Part shown: positions 42,610 to 55,117 of the stretch, piece by piece
How positions within the stretch are numbered: position 1 is the stretch's first letter
How the letters are laid out: each line of letters starts with the position of its first letter
Source: Alcaligenes pakistanensis
GTDB lineage: Bacteria > Pseudomonadota > Gammaproteobacteria > Burkholderiales > Burkholderiaceae_B
Reading direction: 5' to 3'
Length of the DNA: 64,000 nt
Assembly (NCBI RefSeq): GCF_014652815.1
Contig: NZ_BMZN01000002.1
Coordinates: forward strand, 795,793 to 859,792
Translations under genes and position numbers: made by a program
Notes under the pieces: generated by a model
Database searches by the model: none
What the model saw: the letters and a program-made list of their open reading frames with translations, nothing else
Told to the model about the DNA's origin: nothing

Positions 42610-45477
42610 ATGTCATCGCAAAAAGAACTGCTCAGTAACTCTTATTTGTTCGGGAGCAATGCTCCTTACGTCGAAGAACTCTACGAGTCCTATCTCGACA
42701 ATCCAGGCTCGGTCGCTGACCAGTGGCGCGAGTACTTCGATCAGCTGCAGCATCAGCCTGCTACTGACGGCCGCGACAGCACCCGCGATCAAGCGCATGC
42801 GCCTATCGTCGAGTCCTTTGCTCAGCGTGCCAAAGCCAACGCCTTCCTGACCAGCGCGCAAGCACCGGATCTGGCTGTTGCCATGAAGCAAGTCTCGATC
42901 CAGTCCATGATTGCGGCGTACCGCTCTCTGGGTGCACGCATTGCCGATCTGGACCCGCTCAAGCGTTCCGAACGCCCCAGCATCCCTGAACTGGACCCCG
43001 CTTTTTACGGACTGACCGAAGCGGATCTAGACCAGGTCTACTCCGCCACCAACACCTACTTCACCAAAGCTGACACCATGACGCTGCGCGACATGCTCAA
43101 GGCCTTGCGTGATACGTACGCACGTTCGGTGGGCGCAGAATTCATGTACATCTCCGACCCGGTCGTCAAACGCTGGATTCAGCAACGTCTGGAGTCAGAG
43201 CCCGGTACCGGTTCTTTTAACGTTGAGCAAAAGCGCAACATCTTGCAGCAGCTGACCGAGGCCGAAGGCCTGGAACGCTTCCTGCACACTAAATACGTAG
43301 GTCAAAAACGATTCTCTCTGGAAGGTGGCGAGAGCTTCATCGCGTGTATGGATGAAGTCGTCAACCATGCCGGCGAGAACGGTGTTCAGGAAATCATCGT
43401 GGGTATGGCCCACCGTGGTCGTTTGAACATGCTGGTCAACATCATGGGCAAGATGCCTGCTGATCTGTTCGCTGAGTTTGAAGGCCATCACGCAGAGGGC
43501 TTAACCGACGGCGACGTGAAGTACCACAACGGTTTCTCCAGCGACTTGTCCACTCGTGGCGGTCCTGTTCACCTGTCCCTGGCCTTTAACCCTTCCCACC
43601 TGGAAATTGTGAATCCTGTGGTTGAAGGTTCGGTCCGTGCTCGCCAGGATCGTCGTAACGACGAAGAAGGTAGCCAGGTACTGCCCGTGCTAGTGCACGG
43701 TGACGCGGCTTTTGCCGGTCAGGGCGTGGTGATGGAAACACTGAACCTGGCCCAGACTCGTGGCTACGGTACCGGTGGTACGCTGCACATCGTTATTAAT
43801 AACCAGATCGGTTTCACAACGTCTGACCCCCGCGATACACGCTCCACGCTGTATTGCACGGATGTGGTCAAGATGATTGAAGCCCCTGTGTTCCACGTCA
43901 ACGGCGACGATCCCGAAGCCGTCGTGTTCGTGACACAGCTGGCACTGGACTTCCGCCGCGAGTTCAAACACGACGTCGTGGTTGATATCGTCTGCTTTCG
44001 TAAACTGGGCCACAACGAGCAAGATACTCCCTCGATGACCCAGCCGCTGATGTACAAGAAAATTGGCCAGCATAACGGTACGCGCAAGCTGTACGCCGAC
44101 AAGCTGGTAGCTCAAGGCATTCTGGCCGAGAACGAGCCTGAAGATCTGGTCAAGGGCTACCGTCAACTGATGGAAGACGGCAAGCGTACGGTTGAACCTG
44201 TTCTGACTGACTACAAGAACAAGTACGCCACTGACTGGTCCGCTTTCCTGGGCGCCAAATGGACTGACCAGGCTGATACCGCCTTGCCACTGTCCGAACT
44301 GACGCGCATCGGTGAAAAGCTGACAACCGTTCCCGAGGACTTCACGGTTCACCCCTTGGTCAACCGCATGCTGAACGACCGTCGTGCCATGGCACGTGGC
44401 GAAGCTAAAGTGGACTGGGGCATGGGCGAGCACTTGGCTTTTGCTACGCTGGTGAACAATGGCTACGCCATCCGTATTACCGGTCAGGATTCGGGCCGTG
44501 GTACGTTCACACACCGTCACGCTGTTTTGCACGATCAAAAGCGCGAACGCTGGAACGACGGTGCGTACATCCCTCTGCAAAACGTCTCCGAGGGCCAGGC
44601 TAGCTTTACGGTTATTGACTCGGTCTTGTCCGAAGAAGCCGTGTTGGCCTTTGAATACGGTTACGCGTCCGCAGAACCTAACATCCTGACTATCTGGGAA
44701 GCTCAGTTCGGCGACTTTGCCAACGGTGCCCAGGTTGTAATCGACCAGTTCATTACCTCGGGTGAAGCCAAGTGGGGCCGTCATTGCGGTCTGACCTTGA
44801 TGCTGCCACACGGTTACGAAGGCCAGGGCCCAGAGCACTCCTCCGCCCGTATCGAGCGTTTCCTGCAACTGTGCGCAGACAACAACATTCAGGTTGTTCA
44901 GCCTACTAACGGCGCTCAGATCTTCCACGTGCTGCGTCGCCAGATGATCCGTCCTTTCCGCAAGCCTTTGGTCATCATGACGCCCAAGTCCTTGCTGCGT
45001 AATAAAGACGCTACGTCGCCCTTGAGCGATCTGTCTGAAGGCCACTTCATGCCTGTAATCGGCGAAGTGGACGAGGCGATTGATGCAGCTGCTGTCAGAC
45101 GCGTCTTGGCTTGCTCGGGCAAGGTTTACTACGATCTGGTTAACCACCGTAAAGAGCTGGAGCGCAACGATATTGTCATTATCCGTGTGGAGCAGCTGTA
45201 CCCGTTTGCCCACAAGGCCTTCCAGGCAGAACTGGCCAAGTACAGCAACGCCAAGGAAGTAATCTGGGTTCAGGACGAACCTCAAAACCAAGGTGCATGG
45301 TTCTACGTTCAGCATCACATCTACGAGAACATGACCGAAGGTCAGAAGCTGGGTTACGCCGGTCGTGCCGCTTCCGCCTCGCCTGCAGTCGGTTACCTGG
45401 CCAAACACCAGGAACAACACAAGGCGTTGCTGGAGCAGGCTTTCGGCGTACGCAAAGGCTTCATGCTGACCAAATAA
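42610..45477 (+). CDS. sucA: 2-oxoglutarate dehydrogenase E1 component
   Basis: The 955-residue thiamine-diphosphate enzyme decarboxylates 2-oxoglutarate and passes the succinyl group to SucB. The N-terminal SNSYLFGSNAPYVEELYESYLDNPGSV is characteristic, as are GMAHRGRLNMLVNIMGK, HLSLAFNPSHLEIVNPVVEGSVRARQDR, the ThDP/Mg site GDAAFAGQGVVMETLNL...NNQIGFTT and SGRGTFTHRHAVLHDQ. It heads sucA-sucB-lpd, with a promoter and structured leader upstream. The open antisense frame is a codon-bias shadow. Confidence 0.97.
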   Translation: MSSQKELLSNSYLFGSNAPYVEELYESYLDNPGSVADQWREYFDQLQHQPATDGRDSTRDQAHAPIVESFAQRAKANAFLTSAQAPDLAVAMKQVSIQSMIAAYRSLGARIADLDPLKRSERPSIPELDPAFYGLTEADLDQVYSATNTYFTKADTMTLRDMLKALRDTYARSVGAEFMYISDPVVKRWIQQRLESEPGTGSFNVEQKRNILQQLTEAEGLERFLHTKYVGQKRFSLEGGESFIACMDEVVNHAGENGVQEIIVGMAHRGRLNMLVNIMGKMPADLFAEFEGHHAEGLTDGDVKYHNGFSSDLSTRGGPVHLSLAFNPSHLEIVNPVVEGSVRARQDRRNDEEGSQVLPVLVHGDAAFAGQGVVMETLNLAQTRGYGTGGTLHIVINNQIGFTTSDPRDTRSTLYCTDVVKMIEAPVFHVNGDDPEAVVFVTQLALDFRREFKHDVVVDIVCFRKLGHNEQDTPSMTQPLMYKKIGQHNGTRKLYADKLVAQGILAENEPEDLVKGYRQLMEDGKRTVEPVLTDYKNKYATDWSAFLGAKWTDQADTALPLSELTRIGEKLTTVPEDFTVHPLVNRMLNDRRAMARGEAKVDWGMGEHLAFATLVNNGYAIRITGQDSGRGTFTHRHAVLHDQKRERWNDGAYIPLQNVSEGQASFTVIDSVLSEEAVLAFEYGYASAEPNILTIWEAQFGDFANGAQVVIDQFITSGEAKWGRHCGLTLMLPHGYEGQGPEHSSARIERFLQLCADNNIQVVQPTNGAQIFHVLRRQMIRPFRKPLVIMTPKSLLRNKDATSPLSDLSEGHFMPVIGEVDEAIDAAAVRRVLACSGKVYYDLVNHRKELERNDIVIIRVEQLYPFAHKAFQAELAKYSNAKEVIWVQDEPQNQGAWFYVQHHIYENMTEGQKLGYAGRAASASPAVGYLAKHQEQHKALLEQAFGVRKGFMLTK

Positions 45478-45511
45478 CGCACCCCAAATTTTAAATACGG
45501 AAAATATAATC

Positions 45512-46720
45512 ATGGCAATTACCGACGTTCTGGTTCCCCAACTTTCTGAATCCATCTCCGAAGCAACTTTGCTGGAGTGGAAAAAACAACCTGGCGAAAT
45601 GGTTCAGGCCGACGAGATCCTGATCGAAGTTGAAACCGACAAGGTCGTGCTTGAAGTTCCTGCACCTGCTTCGGGCGTGCTGAGCGAAATCGTCAAGGCT
45701 AACGGCAGCATCGTTACCTCCGGCGACGTGCTGGCTCGTATCGACTCCGAAGGCAAAGCCAGTGCCGCTGCTCCGGCCGCCGCTGAACAAGCTGCTCCTG
45801 CTGCTGCACCAGCCGCCGCTCCGGCTGCCGGTTCGGCCGCTTCTTCCGTAGCTTCGCCTGCTGCTGCCAAGATCCTGGCAGAAAAAGGCGTGGAAGCCAG
45901 TTCCGTGGAAGGCTCGGGCCGTGGTGGCCGCATCACCAAGGGTGACGCACTGCAAGCCAACGCTCCTGCTGCCAGCAAGCCTGCTGCTCCTGTTGCACCT
46001 CCAACTCTGTCCCTGGACGGTCGTCCAGAACAGCGCGTGCCCATGAGCCGTCTGCGTGCCCGTATCGCCGAGCGTCTGCTGCAGTCGCAATCCGAAAACG
46101 CCATGCTGACCACGTTCAACGAAGTCAACATGCAAGCGGTGATGGATCTGCGTAAAAAGTACAAAGATCAGTTCGAAAAAGAGCACGGCGTCAAACTGGG
46201 CTTCACCTCGTTCTTCGTCAAGGCGGCTGTCGCTGCTCTGAAAAAATTCCCCGTGCTGAATGCCTCGGTAGATGGCAAGGACGTCATCTACCACGGTTAC
46301 TTCGACATTGGTGTGGCTGTCGGTAGCCCACGCGGTCTGGTAGTGCCTATTTTGCGCAACGCCGACCAACTGACTATCGCCGAAATCGAACAGCAAATCG
46401 CTGACTTCGGTGCCCGTGCTCGTGACGGCAAGCTGACCCTGGAAGAAATGACAGGCGGTACCTTCTCGATCTCCAACGGTGGTGTGTTCGGCTCCATGCT
46501 GTCCACCCCGATCATCAACCCACCTCAGTCCGCTATCCTGGGCATTCACGCCACCAAGGATCGTGCTGTTGTGGAAAACGGTGAGATCGTCATTCGCCCC
46601 ATGAACTACCTGGCCATGTCTTACGACCACCGTATCATCGACGGTCGCGAAGCGGTGTTGGGTCTGGTGGCCATGAAAGAAGCGCTGGAAGATCCTCAGC
46701 GTTTGCTGCTGAACGTCTAA
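45512..46720 (+). CDS. sucB: Dihydrolipoamide succinyltransferase (E2)
   Basis: The 402-residue core subunit has one lipoyl domain (lysine in VETDKVVLEVPAP near residue 43), an Ala/Pro-rich linker at about 85-115, an E3-binding domain (ASPAAAKILAEKGVEASSVEGSGRGGRITKGD), a second linker, and the catalytic domain ending in SYDHRIIDGREAV with the active-site His and Asp. A single lipoyl domain is normal for SucB. It follows sucA by 34 bases. Confidence 0.97.
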   Translation: MAITDVLVPQLSESISEATLLEWKKQPGEMVQADEILIEVETDKVVLEVPAPASGVLSEIVKANGSIVTSGDVLARIDSEGKASAAAPAAAEQAAPAAAPAAAPAAGSAASSVASPAAAKILAEKGVEASSVEGSGRGGRITKGDALQANAPAASKPAAPVAPPTLSLDGRPEQRVPMSRLRARIAERLLQSQSENAMLTTFNEVNMQAVMDLRKKYKDQFEKEHGVKLGFTSFFVKAAVAALKKFPVLNASVDGKDVIYHGYFDIGVAVGSPRGLVVPILRNADQLTIAEIEQQIADFGARARDGKLTLEEMTGGTFSISNGGVFGSMLSTPIINPPQSAILGIHATKDRAVVENGEIVIRPMNYLAMSYDHRIIDGREAVLGLVAMKEALEDPQRLLLNV

Positions 46721-46750
46721 GCACGTAGTCGTTTCGGTCTAGTATGTTTA

Positions 46751-46781
46751 CGGCCAAGTGCTTGATTCTGAGCCTTGGCCG
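46751..46781 (+). other. Hairpin between sucB and lpd
   Basis: CGGCCAAG and CTTGGCCG pair over 8 bases around a 15-base loop in the 161-base gap. Only GACTTTGTTT follows, so it is a weak terminator or processing site at best. Confidence 0.45.
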
Positions 46782-46881
46782 ACTTTGTTTAGGAACCTGG
46801 GGGTAGGCTTTAGCCACCTGATTGCTTCCCGTCTGATCGTTGGGCGGTCCAGTGTTTCTTCTCACATTTATGGGATTTTTT

Positions 46882-48309
46882 ATGGCTAAGCAATTTGATG
46901 TTGTCGTGATTGGTGCAGGCCCTGGTGGCTACATTGCCGCCATCCGTGCTGCTCAACTGGGTATGAGTGTCGCTTGCGTGGACGCCTGGTCCACCGCTGA
47001 AGGCAAACCCGCTCCTGGCGGTACGTGCACCAACGTAGGTTGCATTCCTTCCAAGGCTTTGTTGCAGTCTTCTGAGCACTTTGAGCACGCCAATCTGCAT
47101 TTGGCCGAGCATGGCGTGGACGTTAAAGGCGTTTCGCTGAATCTGGATAAGCTGGTCGGTCGTAAAGACGTGGTCGTCAAGCAAAACAACGACGGCATCT
47201 TGTACCTGTTCAAAAAGAACAAGGTCACTTTCTTCCACGGTACCGCTACGTTTGGTGCCAAAGTTGACGGCGGCTGGTCGGTGAACGTGGCCGGTGCCAA
47301 TGCTGAAGAGCTGGTTGCCAAGAACGTCATCATCGCTACCGGTAGCTCGGCACGTGCTTTGCCCGGTGCCGAGTTCGACGAAGAACAAATTCTGTCCAAC
47401 GACGGTGCTCTGCGTCTGCCCAAGGTTCCCAAGAAACTGGCCGTTATCGGTGCCGGTGTGATTGGTCTGGAACTGGGTAGCGTGTGGCGTCGTCTGGGTG
47501 CCGAAGTGACCATTCTGGAAGGTGCTCCTGAGTTCCTGTCCGCTGTGGATCGCGACGTTGCCAAGGAAGCCCTGAAAGCCTTCACCAAGCAAGGTCTGAA
47601 GATCAATGTGGGCGTGAAAGTTGGCGAGATCAAAAAGACAGCCAAGCACGTTGCCATCAGCTACGTAGACGCTGCAGGTGCCGAGCACAAGCTGGAAGCC
47701 GACAAACTGATCGTGTCCATTGGTCGCGTGCCTAACACTGCCGGTCTGGGTGCAGAAACCATTGGTTTGAAACTGGACGAGCGCGGCTTTGTGGTCGTTG
47801 ACGACGATTGTGCAACCAGCCTGCCAGGTATCTGGGCAGTGGGTGACGTGGTGCGTGGTCCTATGCTGGCCCACAAAGCTGAAGAAGAAGGTGTCGCTGT
47901 GGCCGAGCGTCTGGCTGGCCAGCAACCTCACGTCAACTTCGACACCGTACCTTGGGTTATCTACACCTCGCCCGAAATCGCTTGGGTTGGCAAGACCGAA
48001 CAGCAATTGAAGACTGAAGGCCGTGCTTACCGCGCTGGCAGCTTCCCCTTCCTGGCTAACGGGCGTGCTCGCGCTCTGGGTGATACTACCGGTTTCGTGA
48101 AGGTATTGGCTGACGCCAAGACCGACGAAGTCCTGGGCGTTCACTTTGTGGGCCCTGTGGCTTCTGAGCTGGTGGCTGAAGCGGTTGCGATCATGGAATT
48201 CCGTGGCGCGTCGGAAGACATCGCCCGTATTTGCCATGCTCACCCAACACTGTCCGAAGCACTGAAAGAAGCCGCTTTGGCGGTGGACAAACGCGCTCTG
48301 AACTTCTGA
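46882..48309 (+). CDS. lpd: Dihydrolipoyl dehydrogenase (E3)
   Basis: The 475-residue flavoprotein reoxidises the lipoyl arm with NAD. It shows [21 protein letters not shown] for FAD, the redox disulfide [42 protein letters not shown] for NAD, and the C-terminal [15 protein letters not shown] with the catalytic His-Glu. ATG 46882 (MAKQFD) is chosen with GGGA upstream; the longer open frame adds an unrelated segment. A terminator follows. Confidence 0.97.
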   Translation: MAKQFDVVVIGAGPGGYIAAIRAAQLGMSVACVDAWSTAEGKPAPGGTCTNVGCIPSKALLQSSEHFEHANLHLAEHGVDVKGVSLNLDKLVGRKDVVVKQNNDGILYLFKKNKVTFFHGTATFGAKVDGGWSVNVAGANAEELVAKNVIIATGSSARALPGAEFDEEQILSNDGALRLPKVPKKLAVIGAGVIGLELGSVWRRLGAEVTILEGAPEFLSAVDRDVAKEALKAFTKQGLKINVGVKVGEIKKTAKHVAISYVDAAGAEHKLEADKLIVSIGRVPNTAGLGAETIGLKLDERGFVVVDDDCATSLPGIWAVGDVVRGPMLAHKAEEEGVAVAERLAGQQPHVNFDTVPWVIYTSPEIAWVGKTEQQLKTEGRAYRAGSFPFLANGRARALGDTTGFVKVLADAKTDEVLGVHFVGPVASELVAEAVAIMEFRGASEDIARICHAHPTLSEALKEAALAVDKRALNF

Positions 48310-48331
48310 TAGACTTTCAGCGTGTTGTTGG

Positions 48332-48362
48332 AAAAGGGCGGGCACGGGCTCGCCCTTTTTTT
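48332..48362 (+). terminator. Rho-independent terminator of sucAB-lpd
   Basis: AAAAGGGCG and CGCCCTTTT form a 9-bp stem with extra inner pairing, followed by a T-run, 22 bases after the lpd stop. Confidence 0.93.
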
Positions 48363-48530
48363 CGTCAAATGATTGGCTTGATCAAGACCAGTCCCTAGGG
48401 CTTGCCATGCATGGGATAATTGACCATGCAGTATGCCCAGATTCTGTATCGGAAGGACGCTTGGCTATGACTATGGCGCTTTCTGACAGACCACTACCTG
48501 TCTTGGACAGGTTCTTTTATTTTCAGTGAT

Positions 48531-49622
48531 ATGAATGTTCGCGAGTATTACCATCAGGCTTTAGCGGAAAAAGGCTACCGCGCTGACCAAGCGCAGGAAC
48601 AAGCCATTGACCGATTGCAACGCTATTACGACGAGTGGCTGGAGTTTCGCAAAATGCGCTCCAGCACCTTGCGTCGTATGTTTTCCCGCCCAGAGGTGCC
48701 GCGTGGTGTCTACCTGTGGGGTGGCGTAGGGCGTGGCAAGAGCTTCCTGATGGACGCGTTTTACCTGACGGTACCGCTCAAGCGCAAAACCCGGATTCAC
48801 TTCCATGAGTTCATGCGCGGCGTGCACAAAGAGCTGAATCAGGTCAAAGGCATGGCTGACCCCTTGGATGAAGTTGCCAAGCGTATCGCCAAGCGTTATC
48901 GCCTGATCTGTTTTGACGAGTTCCACGTCTCGGATGTGGCCGATGCCATGATTCTGTACAAGCTGCTATTGGGCTTGTTTGAGCGCGGCACGTCTTTTGT
49001 TATGACCTCCAATTACGAGCCATCCACTCTGTACCCGGAAGGCTTGCACCGCGATCGAATTCTGCCTGCCATTGCGCTGATCCAGAAGAACATGGACATC
49101 ATGAACGTGGATACGGGCGTAGACTACCGCCGCCGTGCGCTGGAACAGGTGAAAACCTATTTGACGCCATTGGGTCCTGAAACCTCGGCAGAGTTGCAGT
49201 CCATGTTCTCGGCCTTGTCGGATACCGCTCCGCTGGAGCCCGTCTTGACGATTGAGAACCGTGAAGTGAAGGCAGTAGCCTTGTCAGGTTCTGCCGTCTG
49301 GTTTGACTTTGAGACCCTATGCGTTAGCGCTCGTTCGCAAAACGATTATCTGGAACTGGCGAGCCGGTTTCAGACCGTAATCTTGTCCGATGTGCCTCGT
49401 ATGACGGCACGCGATGCCTCTGCCGCGCGGCGTTTCACCTGGCTGGTCGACGTTTTTTACGATCACAAAGTGAAATTCATTATGTCCGCAGCGGTGCCCG
49501 AGGAAGAGCTGTATGTAGATGGCCCGATGGCCAACGAGTTCCACCGTACTGTCTCGCGTTTGATGGAAATGCAGTCGCGCGAGTACCTGGAGTCAGAACG
49601 GCGCCAGGCAGTTATTTTGTAG
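48531..49622 (+). CDS. zapE: Cell division ATPase ZapE (AFG1 family)
   Basis: The 363-residue AAA ATPase has Walker A GGVGRGKSFLMDAFY near residue 65, RLICFDEFHVSDVADAMIL as Walker B, and FVMTSNYEPSTLYPEGLHRDRILPAI. This matches ZapE/AFG1, which in E. coli affects Z-ring stability and in mitochondria assists turnover of respiratory subunits. It follows lpd as an independent unit in the same direction, 221 bases on; no strong ribosome-binding site is seen before the ATG. Confidence 0.93.
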   Translation: MNVREYYHQALAEKGYRADQAQEQAIDRLQRYYDEWLEFRKMRSSTLRRMFSRPEVPRGVYLWGGVGRGKSFLMDAFYLTVPLKRKTRIHFHEFMRGVHKELNQVKGMADPLDEVAKRIAKRYRLICFDEFHVSDVADAMILYKLLLGLFERGTSFVMTSNYEPSTLYPEGLHRDRILPAIALIQKNMDIMNVDTGVDYRRRALEQVKTYLTPLGPETSAELQSMFSALSDTAPLEPVLTIENREVKAVALSGSAVWFDFETLCVSARSQNDYLELASRFQTVILSDVPRMTARDASAARRFTWLVDVFYDHKVKFIMSAAVPEEELYVDGPMANEFHRTVSRLMEMQSREYLESERRQAVIL

Positions 49623-49697
49623 GCATTGGGCGCGGCCGGTGGCCAATGCGCCTGATCCCTGACCCTGACACGTAGTTTTATAAGCGTATTTTTTATC

Positions 49698-51020
49698 ATG
49701 ACGACACGAGTACTGACCGGCGTTACCACGACCGGGATTCCACACTTGGGCAACTATGCCGGGGCGATTCGTCCTGCTATCCGTGCAAGCCAGCAAGCTG
49801 ATGTCGACGCATTTTTCTTCATGGCCGACTACCACGCCCTGATCAAATGTGACGACCCGGAGCGCGTAGCCATTTCGCGCCGTGCGATTGCGGCGACCTG
49901 GATAGCCTGCGGCCTGGATGTGGAAAAAGTAACGTTCTATCGTCAATCCGATATTCCAGAAATTCCAGAGCTGTCCTGGATGCTGGGTTGTGTGACGGGC
50001 AAAGGTCTGATGAACCGAGCCCACGCTTATAAAGCTTCCGTGGATAAAAACGAAGCTGCTGGCATTGAGCCAGATGATGGTGTCACTATGGGCTTGTTCA
50101 GCTACCCGGTGCTGATGGCAGCTGACATTTTGATGTTCAACGCACACAAAGTTCCCGTGGGCCGTGATCAGGTACAGCACTTGGAAATGGCGCGTGATAT
50201 TGCCAAGAGCTTCAACCATTTGTACGGTCGTGGCAAAGAGCTGTTTGTGCTGCCTGAAGTACAGGTGGAAGAAGACCTGGCTTTGTTGCCGGGCCTGGAC
50301 GGTCGCAAGATGTCCAAGAGCTATGACAACACCATTCCCTTGTTTGAAGGTGGCGCTAAGGCCCTGAAGTCTGCCATCGCCCGCATCGTGACGGACTCCA
50401 AAGGCCCAGGCGAGTCCAAGAACCCGGACGACTCTCACCTGACCGCCTTGTACAAGGCCTTTGCGACGCCAGAACAGACCCAGGCTTTCCGTCAGCAACT
50501 GATCGAGGGCATGGCGTGGGGCGAGGCCAAAGAGGCTTTGCATCAGGTTCTGGAAACCATGATTGCCCCCATGCGCGAGCGTTACGAGAACCTGATGGCT
50601 CGTCCACAAGATATTGAAGACCTGCTGCAAGTAGGGGCCCGCAAAGCCCGTGCCTACGCAACGCCGTTTATCCACGAACTGAAGGCCGCTGTTGGCTTGC
50701 GCGATCCGTTGAGTAGCGCAGCCAGCAAGACAGAAGCCAAGGCCCGTAAAGCCCGCTTTGTGAACTTCCGCGACGAAGACGGTAGCTTCCGTTTCCGTCT
50801 GCAAGATGCCGCCGGGCAAGAGCTGTTCCTGTCCAACTCCTATGCGGACCCCAAACAGGCGGGTGTGGCGATCAAGGCTTTGCAGACCGCGGCGTTTGCA
50901 GACGTGGTCAAGCAAGACGGCCAAGAGCTGCAAATTCATTGTGCCGGTGAAGAAGTAGCCCGCGTATCGGCAGATTTGCGTGATGCGATCGAAGCCGCTT
51001 TGAATTCGATGCGTGACTAA
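49698..51020 (+). CDS. trpS: Tryptophan--tRNA ligase with C-terminal DUF1508-like extension
   Basis: The 440-residue class I synthetase has the HIGH equivalent [14 protein letters not shown] near residue 12 and KMSKS at 204-208. The catalytic part ends near residue 340, about the length of standard TrpS. The last 90 or so residues are extra: [43 protein letters not shown] (about 354-396) resembles the YegP/DUF1508 fold, which is rich in such FRFRL...G.....S..Y repeats. Longer TrpS proteins with this tail are seen in the Bordetella group. The role of the tail is unknown. Confidence 0.95.
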   Translation: MTTRVLTGVTTTGIPHLGNYAGAIRPAIRASQQADVDAFFFMADYHALIKCDDPERVAISRRAIAATWIACGLDVEKVTFYRQSDIPEIPELSWMLGCVTGKGLMNRAHAYKASVDKNEAAGIEPDDGVTMGLFSYPVLMAADILMFNAHKVPVGRDQVQHLEMARDIAKSFNHLYGRGKELFVLPEVQVEEDLALLPGLDGRKMSKSYDNTIPLFEGGAKALKSAIARIVTDSKGPGESKNPDDSHLTALYKAFATPEQTQAFRQQLIEGMAWGEAKEALHQVLETMIAPMRERYENLMARPQDIEDLLQVGARKARAYATPFIHELKAAVGLRDPLSSAASKTEAKARKARFVNFRDEDGSFRFRLQDAAGQELFLSNSYADPKQAGVAIKALQTAAFADVVKQDGQELQIHCAGEEVARVSADLRDAIEAALNSMRD

Positions 51021-51377
51021 GCTGGGTAATCTGCAGCGGGATTGATCTATCGTTTGAGATTGATTTCGCAGTAGATACAGCAAGGTCCTTCGCGCTGCTG
51101 CTACGATGATCTAAGCGACAGATAGTTTGAGAAAAACAGCCCCAAAAAACCAGAGCATCATCAGGTTTTTGGGGCTGTTTCTATGACTGCCTTGAGTAAG
51201 CGGGTGACATCCCCGGCTTGGAAGTTCGCCGGGCTTGTTAGTGTCTGTCGCGTTGAGAGCTATGCGCCTTGTACTTGGTTCTTTGCTGAAGCCCTGGTCC
51301 GGACGGCGTTTGCTTTTAAGCTGAGGCTTAGTGAGTAGAAGACTTCGGATTTTGCGAGGCTTTCGCTTTTAAACCGC
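51021..51377. other. Intergenic region between trpS and the acetyltransferase gene
   Basis: The 357-base gap between convergent genes holds the trpS terminator (51133-51181). I see no other RNA, repeat or credible small gene in the remainder. Confidence 0.6.
51133..51181. terminator. Rho-independent terminator of trpS
   Basis: AAACAGCCCCAAAAA and TTTTTGGGGCTGTTT arms, extended by CC/GG, form a long stem with a loop near 51153-51162, followed by T-rich bases. The stem is nearly symmetrical and could act on both strands. Confidence 0.9.
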
Positions 51378-52010
51378 TTATGTCTGGTCCCAATCCTTGC
51401 TGGCCTGTTCCAGTGCCACAATATCCTCAGCGCAGATAGCTTCTCGCAAAGCTGTGAATTTTTCTTCACTCCATTCGTAGAGCTTCAGGGCCAGCAGACG
51501 CTCGATGGTCTCTTCATCAAAGCGCTTGCGCACCGGCACAGCCGGATTCCCCGCAACAATGGTATACGGCGCAACATTCTTGGTGACCATCGCGCCAGAG
51601 GCAATCACAGCACCTTCACCAACGACCACGCCGGGCATGATCATGGCGCGCATGCCAATCCAGGCCCCGTCGTGGATATGGGTATCGCCTTTGCCCACAT
51701 AGGCGTCCGTAATCTTGTCTACGAAGGGGTACAGGCTGAACCAGTCCATGCGGTGAGTGTGATTGCCGCCCATTAGAATGACGGCCTCGGCCCCGATGCA
51801 GACGTAGTCGCCAATATGCAGCTGGTCTACAGGCCACTGCGAGGTCCAGGCATTGCGGCTGTACTCGTCCCCGTACAGGTAACGCACCACGCTTTGTTCA
51901 AAACTCCCACTCCAGGCGTCGCTGTAATAGCTGTGTGTGCCACGCACATGGATATTGGGGTTGGATACGGTTTCATGCAGGAGTTCGACCTGCGACCAGT
52001 GCTTTTGCAC
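51378..52010 (-). CDS. CatB-type xenobiotic O-acetyltransferase (hexapeptide repeat)
   Basis: The 210-residue protein has the left-handed beta-helix of hexapeptide acyltransferases. It reads SNPNIHVRGTHSYYSDAW, the catalytic-His segment MGGNHTHRMDWFSLYPF, IHDGAWIGMRAMIMPGVVVGEGAVIASGAMVTKNVAPYTIVAGNPA and RFDEETIERLLALKLYEWSEEK, all typical of CatB/Vat enzymes. Some acetylate chloramphenicol or streptogramins, but many chromosomal ones have other or unknown substrates, so resistance is not implied. The start is a GTG at 52010 with AAGGAG 7 bases upstream; longer ATG frames lack family similarity. Confidence 0.87.
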   Translation of the reverse strand: MQKHWSQVELLHETVSNPNIHVRGTHSYYSDAWSGSFEQSVVRYLYGDEYSRNAWTSQWPVDQLHIGDYVCIGAEAVILMGGNHTHRMDWFSLYPFVDKITDAYVGKGDTHIHDGAWIGMRAMIMPGVVVGEGAVIASGAMVTKNVAPYTIVAGNPAVPVRKRFDEETIERLLALKLYEWSEEKFTALREAICAEDIVALEQASKDWDQT

Positions 52011-52183
52011 CCTGTTTCTCCTTCTTGGCTTTGCCGTGCCAGAGTGGGCTTTACGCGTGAGCGGGCAAAGTAGTGTGTTCGCGTTCAGGCCAGCAGAGCA
52101 ATGTTGCGGAACCTGTTCGATTGACGCTAGTGAGTGCGTTAGTCTAATGCGCTTTGACAGGCTGTTGCCCTTAAAAAAGCTAT

Positions 52184-52228
52184 AAAACATCAGGCCCTGC
52201 ATGAATGCTCATGCAGGGCCTGATGTTT
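52184..52228 (-). terminator. Strong terminator downstream of the tex operon
   Basis: CATCAGGCCCTGCATGA and TCATGCAGGGCCTGATG form a perfect 17-bp stem with a 4-base loop; on the minus strand TTTTATA follows. It also could stop transcription from the opposite side. Confidence 0.92.
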
Positions 52229-52252
52229 GCTGTCAGACTTTGAGCTAAGGCT

Positions 52253-52765
52253 TTATTCCGCCGTTTGGGCTGGAATACCTAGCTGTTCGCACAGACTCAA
52301 AATCTCGTCCAGATTTTCACGCTTGATGACAATCAGCTGGAACTCTTCGTCGTAGCTCTGGGCAAACTCTAGCAGGCAATATGAAGGATGGAACTGCTTC
52401 AATTGCTCATTGGCCCACTGGAAAAAGCCGTCCACGTCCTGAAAGGGCATGTCCTCGTAGGGAAAGGCGGGCAGGTCCTGGCTTTCAAATGCGGCCAGGA
52501 TTTCTTCCCACAATTCATCCACGGTATCGGCCAAGGCCAGATAGTCGTCCAGCTCGTAGCTGATGGCCAGGATCAGTGCGCCATCGGGGTCATGGTCCAT
52601 CAGGTTCTGGGCATGCTTGCCATAAGCTTCCCCCATGGCCGCCGGGCTGGCGCTGGCGCTCAGCACGGACTGGCTGATGGCCTCAATATCCTGTTCCTTC
52701 TGATCAAATCCGGTCAGCAGATTGAGCAGACGCGTCAGGCTGGAAAAGCGCTCGGTCTCCGTCAT
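52253..52765 (-). CDS. Hypothetical acidic protein downstream of tex
   Basis: The 170-residue protein is acidic and soluble and shows no signal peptide or membrane segment. Segments DDYLALADTVDELWEEILAAF and DVDGFFQWANEQLKQFHPSYCLLEFAQSYDEEFQLIVIKRENLDEI suggest an alpha/beta fold; it may belong to the DUF6630 family, which I cannot confirm. It starts 3 bases after the tex stop, so it is co-transcribed with tex. Confidence 0.8.
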   Translation of the reverse strand: MTETERFSSLTRLLNLLTGFDQKEQDIEAISQSVLSASASPAAMGEAYGKHAQNLMDHDPDGALILAISYELDDYLALADTVDELWEEILAAFESQDLPAFPYEDMPFQDVDGFFQWANEQLKQFHPSYCLLEFAQSYDEEFQLIVIKRENLDEILSLCEQLGIPAQTAE

Positions 52766-52768
52766 GGC

Positions 52769-55117
<2,349 letters not shown>

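Noticed and set aside
43690-45555. 621-codon open frame antisense to sucA
   Set aside because: Same reason: codon-bias shadow of sucA.
46810-48345. 511-codon open frame antisense to lpd
   Set aside because: Shadow of lpd with no recognisable product.
49593-51083. 496-codon open frame antisense to trpS
   Set aside because: Shadow of trpS; no ribosome-binding site or motif.
51378-52010. Calling the CatB-type enzyme an antibiotic resistance gene
   Set aside because: The family is broad, the gene sits in chromosomal context without mobile elements, and substrate cannot be read from the sequence.
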